Below, in pieces: positions 15,129 through 22,704 of a stretch of DNA of 31,639 bases. This DNA is from a virus: positions 1-31,639 of the IMG/VR virus record IMGVR_UViG_3300046809_000119; one strand, given 5' to 3'. A model generated the notes under the pieces. That model searched no databases. It was not told the DNA's origin and saw only the letters and a program-made list of their open reading frames with translations. The position numbers and the translations under genes are program-made. Position 1 is the first letter of the stretch. The number at the start of each line of letters is the position of its first letter.

Positions 15129-15819
15129 CGAATAGGTCTCCTTCGTGGTGGTTGGTTTTCATTATCCATTTGACTGGGCACTGAACTGCGTCGATACGGC
15201 GGGCCATCCTTTCCGGGCACACCTCACTTCCTTTGTTCTTAAAGTTCCTGGCTATGTTAGTGCTGTCGGCGCTGGCGAACGGCCAGATATCCCCGCAAAC
15301 AGCAAGGCCGCGCAGCATATGCACCCAAGGTCTTAGCCTTCGGCTTTCAAGGGCATTGAATGCCTCGTCCGTTCTTCTTGCCCACTTGTCAGAGCCCACC
15401 TGCCAATACTGTCCAGACGACCCAAAGCAGACTTTCGGCCAATTGTCGGCGAGCTCGAGTAGGTAATCGATCGGCAAGCCTGTGTGCCAAACGGGAGCGG
15501 ATAGTTCTTTGGGAAAAGGCCACTGAGCAACAAGTTCCCGCTGCTCCTCAACGGCGCCGCCAATCACGTCCGGGACAACCGCCCAGTGCGGATGGCCAAG
15601 TTTCTGTTCAACCCATCTGTAGTATGGCTTCCAATCTGTGATGGGCTTGCCTTGAGTGAAGGCTGGGTATCCGCCATTGTCCCACCCGACAGACTGGCCA
15701 TTGGCCAAGCACCATTCAGCGTCGCCCGGATTGGCGAAGGACACGAAGAAGCACTTGCCCGCCATCTTAACGAGTTCGGAACGAGGGGTGATTGGCGTTC
15801 CGTGGTAGTGGATGGTCAC
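15115..15819 (-). CDS. TGT/DpdA-like putative DNA base transglycosylase
   Basis: I read this 234-aa protein as a short relative of tRNA-guanine transglycosylase and of DpdA, which exchanges guanine for a 7-deazaguanine in DNA. Matching positions are GWDNGGYPAF with Asp47, where TGT has DSGGF; VVPDVIGG with Asp84; PVWHTGLPIDYLLEL followed by VCFGSSGQY (131-138), the barrel strand that holds the base; and HMLRG...PFASADSTNIARN with Asp185, where DpdA has SADS. It starts with GTG in a GTGA overlap with the methyltransferase gene. The match is pattern-based, and the protein is shorter than usual DpdA proteins, so structure comparison is the deciding test. Confidence 0.55.
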   Translation of the reverse strand: MTIHYHGTPITPRSELVKMAGKCFFVSFANPGDAEWCLANGQSVGWDNGGYPAFTQGKPITDWKPYYRWVEQKLGHPHWAVVPDVIGGAVEEQRELVAQWPFPKELSAPVWHTGLPIDYLLELADNWPKVCFGSSGQYWQVGSDKWARRTDEAFNALESRRLRPWVHMLRGLAVCGDIWPFASADSTNIARNFKNKGSEVCPERMARRIDAVQCPVKWIMKTNHHEGDLFDVAA

Positions 15820-16880
15820 GCAGCCACCCGCACCGGCTGATTGTCGTTGGCAGCAGCAAACAGATCAGCGGCCGGCTGCTCCTTGGTGCCAAGCGCTGCG
15901 ATGTTCTTGACAGCTTGGCGGAAATACGAAGGTTTCAGCTCGAACCCGACGCCAATGCGACCCATCTCGACGGCGGAATAGACCTCGCTGCCGATGCCAA
16001 GGAATGGTGTCAGAACGACTTCGCCAGGCAGGCTCCACAGATCGATGCACCGCTCGATCACGTCCAGTTGCAGCGGCGAGATATGCTGCTCGTCCTGCTC
16101 GTCCCGGCCGCCACGATATTGCAGGGTGCGCGTCTGACGAATGTCGCTCCACACCGGCGACGCGTAGCGCTGCCAGACGAACACGGAACGCCATTGCTCA
16201 AAGCTCCAAGGCGTGCGGCCTTCGGCGATCGTGTCAGCCGCGTGCCGATCGTAAGCCTCGCGGCTAACGTCAAGGCCGCCATCTTCGCCGGCCTGTGAAC
16301 CAACGAACGCATCAAACATGCCGTCGACGGGCTCGATATTCTCACCGGGCTTGCGGAACGAAACGATGTAATCGGCAAGCCCCTGGCCGCTGATGCAGCT
16401 ATCCTTCGTGACCTGCTTGTGCAGCAGTCGAATGGACTTGGTGCGCTGCTGCGCGACGACAGGGTCTTTCCAGATGCAGACTTCGGAATGGAAGATCCAT
16501 CCGGCGTCTTCGTAGGCGCGAATGATCTCGCCGCGGAAGTCGCGCATACCGATGAAGCCGTTTCTTCTCTTGCTTGTCGGCAGCTGCATGCAATGGACGG
16601 AATGGATACGACCGGGCTTGGTGACGCGGAGGAGTTCCTGAATCAGGAACGCATAGTGCGTCCAGAAACCAGAGCCTTCGTTGTTGCTGATGTCTCGGTC
16701 GAAGCTCGAAAATTTATAGAGACCCTCGAACGGCGGAGAGTGAATTCCGAAATGGACGCTGTCGCCGGGGATGGCGCGGATCAGTTCGCACGAGTCGCCC
16801 TCGTAGATCGCGTACTTGTCGGTGATGACCTGGTTCACAGTGTTGATATCTGCGGTCACGGTTGCTGCGGTCACTGTCAT
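15816..16880 (-). CDS. DNA methyltransferase, N4-cytosine/N6-adenine type
   Basis: The 354-aa protein has the catalytic SPPF at 48-51 (DPPY class, the SPP form being common in N4-cytosine enzymes). The SAM-binding motif LTPFLGIGSEVYSAVEMGRIGVGFEL lies near the C-terminus, i.e. the beta-group order, with a large insertion between them that may recognise DNA. An ANDN motif is at 344-347. AGGAGG lies six bases before the ATG at 16880, which overlaps the helicase stop (ATGA). No restriction endonuclease lies beside it, so it is probably an orphan methylase for anti-restriction or timing. Confidence 0.85.
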   Translation of the reverse strand: MTVTAATVTADINTVNQVITDKYAIYEGDSCELIRAIPGDSVHFGIHSPPFEGLYKFSSFDRDISNNEGSGFWTHYAFLIQELLRVTKPGRIHSVHCMQLPTSKRRNGFIGMRDFRGEIIRAYEDAGWIFHSEVCIWKDPVVAQQRTKSIRLLHKQVTKDSCISGQGLADYIVSFRKPGENIEPVDGMFDAFVGSQAGEDGGLDVSREAYDRHAADTIAEGRTPWSFEQWRSVFVWQRYASPVWSDIRQTRTLQYRGGRDEQDEQHISPLQLDVIERCIDLWSLPGEVVLTPFLGIGSEVYSAVEMGRIGVGFELKPSYFRQAVKNIAALGTKEQPAADLFAAANDNQPVRVAA

Positions 16881-18292
16881 TGGGCGCCTCCTAGCCATGT
16901 GGGGATCTGCATTGGGATCTTCGGGTCGTAGGTGGCCTTGTCGCGAACCTGCGAGTTGATGGCTTGCTTGGTGATGTTTGCCGTGTGCAAAACCATCGCT
17001 GCGGCCATGCGATCGGCGTCGGCTTCCTTGCGTTTCAGGTTGGCGACGACCGCGCCTTCCGTATCGGCCGCGATGAACCAAGCGAAGACTTCGCCAGTCT
17101 GGCCGAACCTCCAGCATCGACGAACGGCTTGGAATATTTGCTCCCAGCTGTCATTGAGCCCGACGAACGCCATGCGTCGGCAGTGCTGAAAATTCAGGCC
17201 CCATCCGAACATTGACGGCTTCAAGATGATGTTTGGCTTGTCGCCAGCGAGCCAAGAGAACAGTAGGCTTTCCTTCAATTCGTCTTTTTGCGTGCCGCGG
17301 ATTGAAATGGCGGCATCGCCAAGCAACTTCTCCAACGCATCCTGTTCAGCATTGAGATTGCACCAAAAGATGCACGGCAGCCCGTCTTTAGGCACGACAT
17401 CAACCGCTGCTGCGCACCTTTCCAACACGCTGTCTCGCCGTGCCCTGATACGCTCTTGCATCGTCGAAGCAGTTCCGCCGATCAGGTCGATACCGTCTGG
17501 CGCAGTTGTCACCGTATGGTGAATTTGATGCAAAGCCGGCAGATCATACGCGCCGTCCTCGTATCCGAGATCGGACGGCTTCTGCAGTAGGACTGACCAC
17601 GAAGCCATCCACCGCCAGAAATCGTTCTCGGCATGACCCTTCAAGCGCCACTTCTGCGTCTCACCACCATCGTGGGTGAAGAACGTCGCTAGCATGTCGG
17701 AATAGGACATGATGCCGAGGAACTCAGCCTGGTTGCCCAGCTCCATGTAGTCGTTCGGTGACGGGGTCGCCGTGGCCGACAGCCGGAATGGGATGTTGTG
17801 GCAGGCATCGACCAACTCGTTGCGATAGTGACCTGACTCTGACTTGAGGATGCTGCTCTCATCGAGGATCACGCCGCCGAACTCGTTGAGATCGAAGTGT
17901 TCAATCTTCTGGTAATTGGTGATGTTGATGCCCGGGCCGCAATCGGCTTGCGACCGGACATGCCTAGCAGGGATGCCAAACTTCTCAGCCTCGCGCACCA
18001 TCTGCGCGGCGACTGCTAGCGGCGCGAAATGCAGGACGTCGCCCTGCGTCGCGTGGTGCACGGCTTGTCCCCACGCAAGCTCCATGAAGCTCTTGCCGAG
18101 ACCAGTGCCAGCAAACAACGCCGCCCGACCGCGCTTGAGCGCCCATGTCACGATGTCTCGCTGAAATGGAAACAGCCCTGCGGGCAGATCCGGAATCTCC
18201 GATAGGCCAGTTGGCGGATCGAGGATCGCCTTTCTGGCCAAGAACGCGGCATAGGCATCCGCTTGCGCACTTGGCGCAACGTTGGTTTGCAT
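16877..18292 (-). CDS. SNF2/DEAD-like superfamily 2 helicase
   Basis: The 471-aa protein has a Q-like motif LFPFQRDIV at 40-48, Walker A GTGLGKS at 62-68, motif II LDES at 143-146, motif III SATATP at 172-177, and motif VI IFQAVRRCWRFGQ in the C-terminal lobe, the layout of phage SNF2-like ATPases. It should translocate on double-stranded DNA rather than unwind it. It heads the overlapping gene block that runs to the primase, so it may support methylation, modification or replication. GAGGAG lies five bases before the ATG at 18292, and a hairpin/ACCACCAC leader precedes it. Confidence 0.88.
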   Translation of the reverse strand: MQTNVAPSAQADAYAAFLARKAILDPPTGLSEIPDLPAGLFPFQRDIVTWALKRGRAALFAGTGLGKSFMELAWGQAVHHATQGDVLHFAPLAVAAQMVREAEKFGIPARHVRSQADCGPGINITNYQKIEHFDLNEFGGVILDESSILKSESGHYRNELVDACHNIPFRLSATATPSPNDYMELGNQAEFLGIMSYSDMLATFFTHDGGETQKWRLKGHAENDFWRWMASWSVLLQKPSDLGYEDGAYDLPALHQIHHTVTTAPDGIDLIGGTASTMQERIRARRDSVLERCAAAVDVVPKDGLPCIFWCNLNAEQDALEKLLGDAAISIRGTQKDELKESLLFSWLAGDKPNIILKPSMFGWGLNFQHCRRMAFVGLNDSWEQIFQAVRRCWRFGQTGEVFAWFIAADTEGAVVANLKRKEADADRMAAAMVLHTANITKQAINSQVRDKATYDPKIPMQIPTWLGGAQ

Positions 18293-18296
18293 CTCG

Positions 18297-18339
18297 TCTC
18301 CTCAGACTGTGGTGGTGACCGCGCGTTGGTGGCGCGCGG
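18297..18339 (-). promoter_or_regulatory. Leader: hairpin with CCACCAA loop, ACCACCAC box, GAGGAGA
   Basis: In minus-strand RNA, CCGCGCG (18333-18339) pairs with CGCGCGG (18319-18325) around the loop CCACCAA. ACCACCAC (18309-18316) follows and then GAGGAGA (18297-18303). The same order recurs before other genes of this phage with different stem sequences. Confidence 0.6.
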
Positions 18340-18366
18340 GTGGTGGTGTCCTAGGACAAAGGACAT

Positions 18367-18397
18367 AACTATCGCGCATTTCAGATGCGCAATAGTT
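18367..18397 (-). repeat. 13-bp inverted repeat in the helicase leader
   Basis: The arms 18367-18379 and 18385-18397 (AACTATCGCGCAT on the left) are complementary at 12 of 13 positions around a five-base loop. There is no clear T-run, so it could be an attenuator, an operator or an RNA element in the 250-base leader between the operator at 18536 and the helicase gene. Confidence 0.6.
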
Positions 18398-18459
18398 GCA
18401 GCGACTACTCGTTGTGGACGTCCGAAATCTGTATACAAAATCTGGTCAGCGACTGCGCA

Positions 18460-18530
18460 CTAGGGAGCGGCAGTCATCTTCTCTTGTCCATATTCGTCTC
18501 CTCATTCGTGGTGCAGTTGGTAGCATGCAC
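18460..18530 (-). other. Leader with ribosome-binding site and five-codon open frames
   Basis: Directly downstream of the operator at 18536 the minus strand shows a GTGCA/TGCAC hairpin (18526-18530 and 18511-18515, loop containing ACCAAC), then GAGGAGA and an ATG at 18491. The frame is only MDKRR and stop; a second ATG overlaps it (ATGA) and reads MTAAP and stop (to 18460). It is either a leader peptide or the start of a decayed gene. Confidence 0.45.
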
Positions 18531-18535
18531 ATTCT

Positions 18536-18560
18536 TGTAAACTTACAAATTTGTCAAGAA
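18536..18560 (-). promoter_or_regulatory. Operator/-35 element with ACAAATTTGT palindrome
   Basis: These 25 bp are identical to 10037-10061. Minus-strand TTGACA (18557-18552) overlaps the palindrome ACAAATTTGT (18545-18554). It would start transcription of the block from the SNF2-like helicase through the modification genes to the primase, and place it under the phage repressor. Confidence 0.65.
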
Positions 18561-18562
18561 CG

Positions 18563-20350
18563 TCAGAAGGGAATGTCGTCGTCCATTTCCCATTCCCAGT
18601 CTCGTGCTGGCTTCGCATTGTCGTTAGCGGCATCCGGCGTGTTGTCATTGGCCTGTGCGTGTGCTCCGACCACATGACTGAGAACATCCCAATACCGATC
18701 GCGAGGCTTCACCATGATTTCGGCCGTCTCGGCAAGCTCGCCCTGGCGCTGAATCCACTCGATGGGCGTAGCCGGAAATGGCCTCTGGCCGCCGTGCGCA
18801 AGCCAGTAGCGGTCGGCCTTTGTCTTCGCGAAGCCCTTGTGCTCAGGGCATATCCACTCGTTGATAGGCGTGACGCCGACCATATACGTTACTTTCACGG
18901 TTGGAGGTTTATCGCCCTTCCCCTCGTGGAAACGGAACGTGCGGCTGCCAACCTTGCGTGCTTCCGGTTCGGCCATCGTCATGATTGGCACGTCGGCCGC
19001 ACTGCCAGAGATTTTTGGGCTGTCGTCAATGTCGAACTCGTATTCACAGCATGGGCAGACCCGCGCCGACGCGTGAACTTTCTCACCGCATCCATGATTG
19101 CCATTCTTGTCAGGCTCAGATGGGTTGCCGTTCTCGTCGACGGCAAGCGGACAGATCTTGATAGGCGCGTCGCCATCGCCCTTGCCAGGCGTCTTTGGCT
19201 GCACCATGTCGACAGGACCGTGTTTATTCACTAGCCCAGCGAAGTCCAGCACCAGGCATGACGGCTTCGGGCCAGATCGAATGGCGGCAACGCGCTGTTC
19301 GGGCGTCCCGAGCGGCATGCCCGGTGCGTAAAGCGGCCGCGTCCCTCTCCCCATCATCTGAACGTAGAGGGAGACGGACAGGGTGGGCCGCAGAGCTGCG
19401 ATCAAATCGACGCCCTTGTGATTGAAGCCGGTCGTCAGGACGGAGTTATTAGTCAGCGCGCGAATGCGATAGTTCTTGAAATCCTCAATGATGCGCCGAC
19501 GCTCGTCTTTCGCGGTTTCGCCGGTAATGGTTTCGCAGCTTATGCCACGCGAGCGTATCTCGTCGCGCACGTGCTCGGCATGCTCGACGCCAGAGCAGAA
19601 GCATAGCCAGGACCGGCGATCGGCGCCTTTGGCGACAATCTCGTCAACAGCCGACCGCGTCACGTCGAAACGGTCGACTGCGGCCTGAAGTGCCGACTGC
19701 TTGTAGTCGCCACCAAGTTTGCCAACGCCCTTCATGTCGAAGCTGGTCGCTGTGTGCTTCGATGACAGTGGCGTTAGGTAGCCATCGCGGACACCGTCGC
19801 CGATGCCGTAGGTATAGACGACCTCGTCGAACATCCGATTGTCGCCCTCATCGAGCCGACCGCTATCGAGTCTGTACGGAGTAGCCGTCAAGCCGACTAC
19901 TTTGATATCTGGATTGATTTCGAAAAGCGCGGCGATGAAACGACCGTACATTGTGTCGCTGTTGGCTGGAATGAGGTGGCACTCGTCGACCATCAGCACG
20001 TCGATATGCCCGATCTGATGCGCTTTATTGTGCACGGTCTGGATACCCGCGAAAACGATCTGGCTACGCGCATCGCGCCTGCCAAGACCGGCCGAATAAA
20101 TACCTGCCGGCGCGAACGGCCAGATTCCGACCAGCTCGAGATAGTTCTGTTCTATTAATTCCGCTACATGAGTAGCTACTAATATACGCATATCAGGCCA
20201 GCCTTCGACCAGGCGCTTGATGAGCGACGCCATGACTAGAGACTTGCCGCAGCCGGTTGCGAGGTCGACTAGTGGGTTGCCGGGTTCGTTGGACCAATAA
20301 TCGAAGACGGCGTCTTCCGCCTCTTCCTGGTACGGCCGCAGCTTAAGCAT
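18563..20350 (-). CDS. DEAH-type superfamily 2 helicase with SSB-like C-terminal tip
   Basis: The 595-aa protein has Walker A ATGCGKS at 31-37, DECH at 122-125, TATP at 155-158 and motif VI QMMGRGTRP at 331-339. It is therefore a RecG/UvsW/Ssl2-like helicase able to remodel forks. A zinc-finger-like cluster follows (Cys400, Cys421, Cys432, Cys434, Cys435). The tail has two ANDN motifs (567-570, 575-578) and ends in MDDDIPF, the protein-docking tip typical of bacterial single-strand binding proteins. The ATG at 20350 overlaps the preceding gene by 8 bp; GGAG lies nine bases upstream. Confidence 0.88.
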   Translation of the reverse strand: MLKLRPYQEEAEDAVFDYWSNEPGNPLVDLATGCGKSLVMASLIKRLVEGWPDMRILVATHVAELIEQNYLELVGIWPFAPAGIYSAGLGRRDARSQIVFAGIQTVHNKAHQIGHIDVLMVDECHLIPANSDTMYGRFIAALFEINPDIKVVGLTATPYRLDSGRLDEGDNRMFDEVVYTYGIGDGVRDGYLTPLSSKHTATSFDMKGVGKLGGDYKQSALQAAVDRFDVTRSAVDEIVAKGADRRSWLCFCSGVEHAEHVRDEIRSRGISCETITGETAKDERRRIIEDFKNYRIRALTNNSVLTTGFNHKGVDLIAALRPTLSVSLYVQMMGRGTRPLYAPGMPLGTPEQRVAAIRSGPKPSCLVLDFAGLVNKHGPVDMVQPKTPGKGDGDAPIKICPLAVDENGNPSEPDKNGNHGCGEKVHASARVCPCCEYEFDIDDSPKISGSAADVPIMTMAEPEARKVGSRTFRFHEGKGDKPPTVKVTYMVGVTPINEWICPEHKGFAKTKADRYWLAHGGQRPFPATPIEWIQRQGELAETAEIMVKPRDRYWDVLSHVVGAHAQANDNTPDAANDNAKPARDWEWEMDDDIPF

Positions 20351-20525
20351 TGGCCGCGCTCCGCTCGATTTTTGCGCGCACCTCGTCGACCGCATGCGAC
20401 TGAGCTAGGCGGATGGCATCATGGCGAACGACGATCCAACCAGAGTCGAGAAGAGCGGTCAGCTGCTCAACGGTGATGATGTCCTTTGGGAACCGGTTGT
20501 CGTTGGCTGGTCGCGCGCTCTTCAT
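20343..20525 (-). CDS. 60-aa small protein of unknown function
   Basis: The ATG at 20525 overlaps the sigma-like gene stop (ATGA). The protein starts MKSARPANDNRFPKD, so the ANDN motif is at 7-10. A short likely helical domain follows (ITVEQLTALLDSGWIVVRHDAIRLAQSH and onward). No known family is recognised. Tight coupling to the sigma-like factor and the helicase suggests it is made with them. Confidence 0.65.
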   Translation of the reverse strand: MKSARPANDNRFPKDIITVEQLTALLDSGWIVVRHDAIRLAQSHAVDEVRAKIERSAANA

Positions 20526-21031
20526 GCTGCCACCGCATGCGCGATTAGGCGTTGGCGCTCGCGCTTTTCGATCTGCCGAACTCGTTCCTTGCAAACGCCG
20601 AGAGTGGCTCCGATTTCACAAAGCCTCTCGCCCATCGCGCGTCGCATCAAGATGTCGCCTTCTCGGCCCTTCATCTCGTCAAGCGTCTGCGATAGCTCAA
20701 CGTGCTTCAGCTGGGTCGGCGCCATGCCGATGGTCGCAGCCCAGTGGCCCTCTGGATCGTCTACGATCCGAAGTTTTCTCTTGCGTGCATCCCGTTCCTT
20801 GCTCATGACGCCGCGCATTGCCCAATATATCCAGTTCCAAAAACCGCCGTCTTCCCGGTAGTTCTCCCAAGTCTCCAGGCACTTGGCGATCGTGTCGGTG
20901 ACGAGATCGTCTCGCTGTTCGCGGTCACGCCGGTATTTGCCGGCAAGCTTTCGCATGCCAGGCAGGTATTCCATTAGTCGGGCGTCGAATTCTGGCGGTC
21001 GTGGTCGGTTGTCGTTGGCAGGTGTGGTCAC
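20522..21031 (-). CDS. Sigma-70-like transcription factor
   Basis: The 169-aa protein has a region-2-like segment (about 20-85: YLPGMRKLAGKYRRDREQRDD through the aromatic FWNWIYWAMRG) and a region-4 helix-turn-helix at about 124-163 (RLCEIGATLGVCKERVRQIEKRERQRL). ECF-size factors have just these two parts. It could redirect host RNA polymerase to late promoters, or bind DNA without being a full sigma factor. The start is GTG, with AGGAGA seven bases upstream and a hairpin/CCACCACA leader. An ANDN motif is at 5-8. Confidence 0.8.
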   Translation of the reverse strand: MTTPANDNRPRPPEFDARLMEYLPGMRKLAGKYRRDREQRDDLVTDTIAKCLETWENYREDGGFWNWIYWAMRGVMSKERDARKRKLRIVDDPEGHWAATIGMAPTQLKHVELSQTLDEMKGREGDILMRRAMGERLCEIGATLGVCKERVRQIEKRERQRLIAHAVAA

Positions 21032-21037
21032 TTAAGT

Positions 21038-21070
21038 CTCCTCTGTGGTGGGCAAATGGTCGATATTTGC
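21038..21070 (-). promoter_or_regulatory. Leader: hairpin, CCACCACA box, GAGGAGA
   Basis: In minus-strand RNA, GCAAAT (21065-21070) and ATTTGC (21052-21057) pair around a seven-base loop ATCGACC. CCACCACA and GAGGAGA follow before the GTG of the sigma-like gene. Confidence 0.5.
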
Positions 21071-21105
21071 GACATTAGGCGGCTTTATGCGCCATATTTG
21101 GATCA

Positions 21106-22038
21106 TTAGGCGTTGGTGGCGCCGTCGATATAAATGCTGCCGTCTGGGCGGCGGTATGTGATGGTCTCGGCGTCCTGGTCGACGTCGATCTGTTCGAGGC
21201 CGACGAGCATGACGGGAATGAAAAGATGTGCCGGACAGCCCGCGTCCTGCTCGTCGAGCGACAGCGGCTTCTGCCAACGACTGCAATCCCATCCGGCGTT
21301 ACCGTCCATCAGTGGCGTGGAATGGATGCACGATCGGCAGTGAGCCCGTGGCTTTTCTTCTCCCCAGCAAACCGCAGCCTGTCGGCAGAACATGCCGTGG
21401 AAGTCGTCCCGCTTCGTGCAAAGACGGCTTGGTGGCTCTGGTAGCGTAATAATGCGCTCAATCCTGGCGACGGCACGGGCTGCGAATTCGAAGTCATAGT
21501 TGACGCGCTCGAAATGTAGATCCTCATCGTTCTTATTCGACATGAGATAGTAGACACGATCGACGCCGAGGCCGTGCATGTAGAATTGGAACGTCGCGTG
21601 GTGCTCCGGCTTGCCTTTGCGGACGCCTTCCTTGTGGACCTTGCGAAAGACTTCCTGCTTTGCCGACTTGCATTCGATTATGTGCTCGGTCTTCGGAGCT
21701 TCCAGCAAACCAAGCGCGCGACCGTCGATCTTGCCGCGGAGATGTCCGCCAGCAGCCCGCACGCGGTCTTGCTCTCCCCAGACTTCGCAACCGACCATGC
21801 GCAACAGATCGAGAAGTCGTGTTTCCTCAATGGTTCCTCGTTCGAAGATGCGACGCTTGCGCCAGTCGATCGTCTCGGGAACGGAAGCACGCCGGAAAGC
21901 AAGCCATATGGCGCGATCGCACTCGACGCCGATGTCACCAGCCGGCACGCCGACAGATTCCCATTCGTCATCGCTGGATTCTAGGGCTTCTTGCACAGCG
22001 CGGAGCGTCGATGGCGTGACTTTGGGGATGGGCACCAT
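21106..22038 (-). CDS. RecB-like PD-(D/E)XK exonuclease with cysteine cluster
   Basis: The 310-aa protein shows a Cas4/RecB-like nuclease core. It has ECDRAIWLAFRRA near 39, GKIDGRALG with Asp105, IIECKSAK with Glu122 and Lys124, and the QxxxY-type motif HHATFQFYMHGLG near 147-158. Cysteines at about 207, 218, 224, 234, 237, 252 and 268 could hold an iron-sulfur cluster or zinc. It would resect DNA ends for the Sak4-like annealing protein or repair. The ATG overlaps the preceding stop (TAATG). Confidence 0.75.
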   Translation of the reverse strand: MVPIPKVTPSTLRAVQEALESSDDEWESVGVPAGDIGVECDRAIWLAFRRASVPETIDWRKRRIFERGTIEETRLLDLLRMVGCEVWGEQDRVRAAGGHLRGKIDGRALGLLEAPKTEHIIECKSAKQEVFRKVHKEGVRKGKPEHHATFQFYMHGLGVDRVYYLMSNKNDEDLHFERVNYDFEFAARAVARIERIITLPEPPSRLCTKRDDFHGMFCRQAAVCWGEEKPRAHCRSCIHSTPLMDGNAGWDCSRWQKPLSLDEQDAGCPAHLFIPVMLVGLEQIDVDQDAETITYRRPDGSIYIDGATNA

Positions 22039-22433
22039 TAGAGCACCTGCCCAAAGTAAGACATAGCCGCAGCAAAAGCCTGATCGGTCGTGGTAACCGC
22101 CAGATTTGTGACGCCGACGAAGAAGTCACAATCTCCACCAACTTCTCGGGATGGTATCGGCTTGTGGTTCGAGAACCGGACTTTGAACTGACGACCTCCC
22201 GCCCGTAGGGTCACATATTTCGATGCGGTGTGACGCGCCTCGTAAAGCTGAACCCGCATGCCGGACGCAAGCGCGCGTTCGCAGAACTGGATATACTTCG
22301 GCTTGCCGTATCCGAGGGCGATCGAGCGGATGGCGCGGCTCTGCAGATACTCAGCTGTGACGGGCACGTTGTTAGCCTTGCCCGACTTCGGCGGAATGGC
22401 TACCGGTGCGCTAATGCGAGGAAGTGGTGCCAA
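22038..22433 (-). CDS. 131-aa phage protein of unknown function, TTG start
   Basis: The frame starts with TTG (MAPLPRISAPVAIPPKSGK) preceded by GGAG at about ten bases, immediately after the stop of the upstream gene. The protein has a basic N-terminal tail and a compact domain with repeated beta strands (KYVTLRAGGRQFKVRFSN) ending in DCDFFVGVTN and a last helix. Phages often keep such a protein beside their recombination genes. No function can be assigned; a downstream ATG would remove the first half of the protein. Confidence 0.65.
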   Translation of the reverse strand: MAPLPRISAPVAIPPKSGKANNVPVTAEYLQSRAIRSIALGYGKPKYIQFCERALASGMRVQLYEARHTASKYVTLRAGGRQFKVRFSNHKPIPSREVGGDCDFFVGVTNLAVTTTDQAFAAAMSYFGQVL

Positions 22434-22434
22434 G

Positions 22435-22704
22435 TTAAAACATCTCCAAAGTCGTCAAGCAGCGTGCCGGATTGGTCGGGTCTTCTTCGTAGGCCAAGCA
22501 CGTCGGCACGCCATCCCGCACGACCAATTCGGGTGGCGATGCGTACTGGGCGATATCCAAGATCGGGCAATGGCCGGGAACGTCGTTTCCGAACTCGTCT
22601 TCCCAGTCTGGCCACTTGTCGTTGAGGCAATGGCGGCACCAAGAGCGCTCGAATTGAGCGCCCTCAGTAGTGTTGGCGGGGTGGTAGCGGTCGGTCATGG
22701 TCAC
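22435..22704 (-). CDS. 89-aa cysteine-rich phage protein
   Basis: The protein has RYHPANTTEGAQFERSWCRHCLNDKW, a CxxC pair with further cysteines (GHCPIL, TCLAY, ARCLTT) consistent with one zinc site. It belongs to a widespread family of small phage proteins with the pattern PANGTEG...C..C and a C-terminal acidic part, none with known function. The GTG at 22704 overlaps the clamp stop (GTGA); an ATG two codons later is an alternative start. Confidence 0.7.
   Translation of the reverse strand: MTMTDRYHPANTTEGAQFERSWCRHCLNDKWPDWEDEFGNDVPGHCPILDIAQYASPPELVVRDGVPTCLAYEEDPTNPARCLTTLEMF

Noticed and set aside
15816-16880. Restriction-modification system
   Set aside because: The methyltransferase is genuine, but no endonuclease gene is nearby; the SNF2-like helicase next to it lacks a nuclease domain, so an orphan phage methylase is the better reading.
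21106-22038. Cas4 protein of a CRISPR system
   Set aside because: The nuclease core and cysteines are Cas4-like, but no other cas gene or repeat array is present and the neighbours are phage recombination genes.
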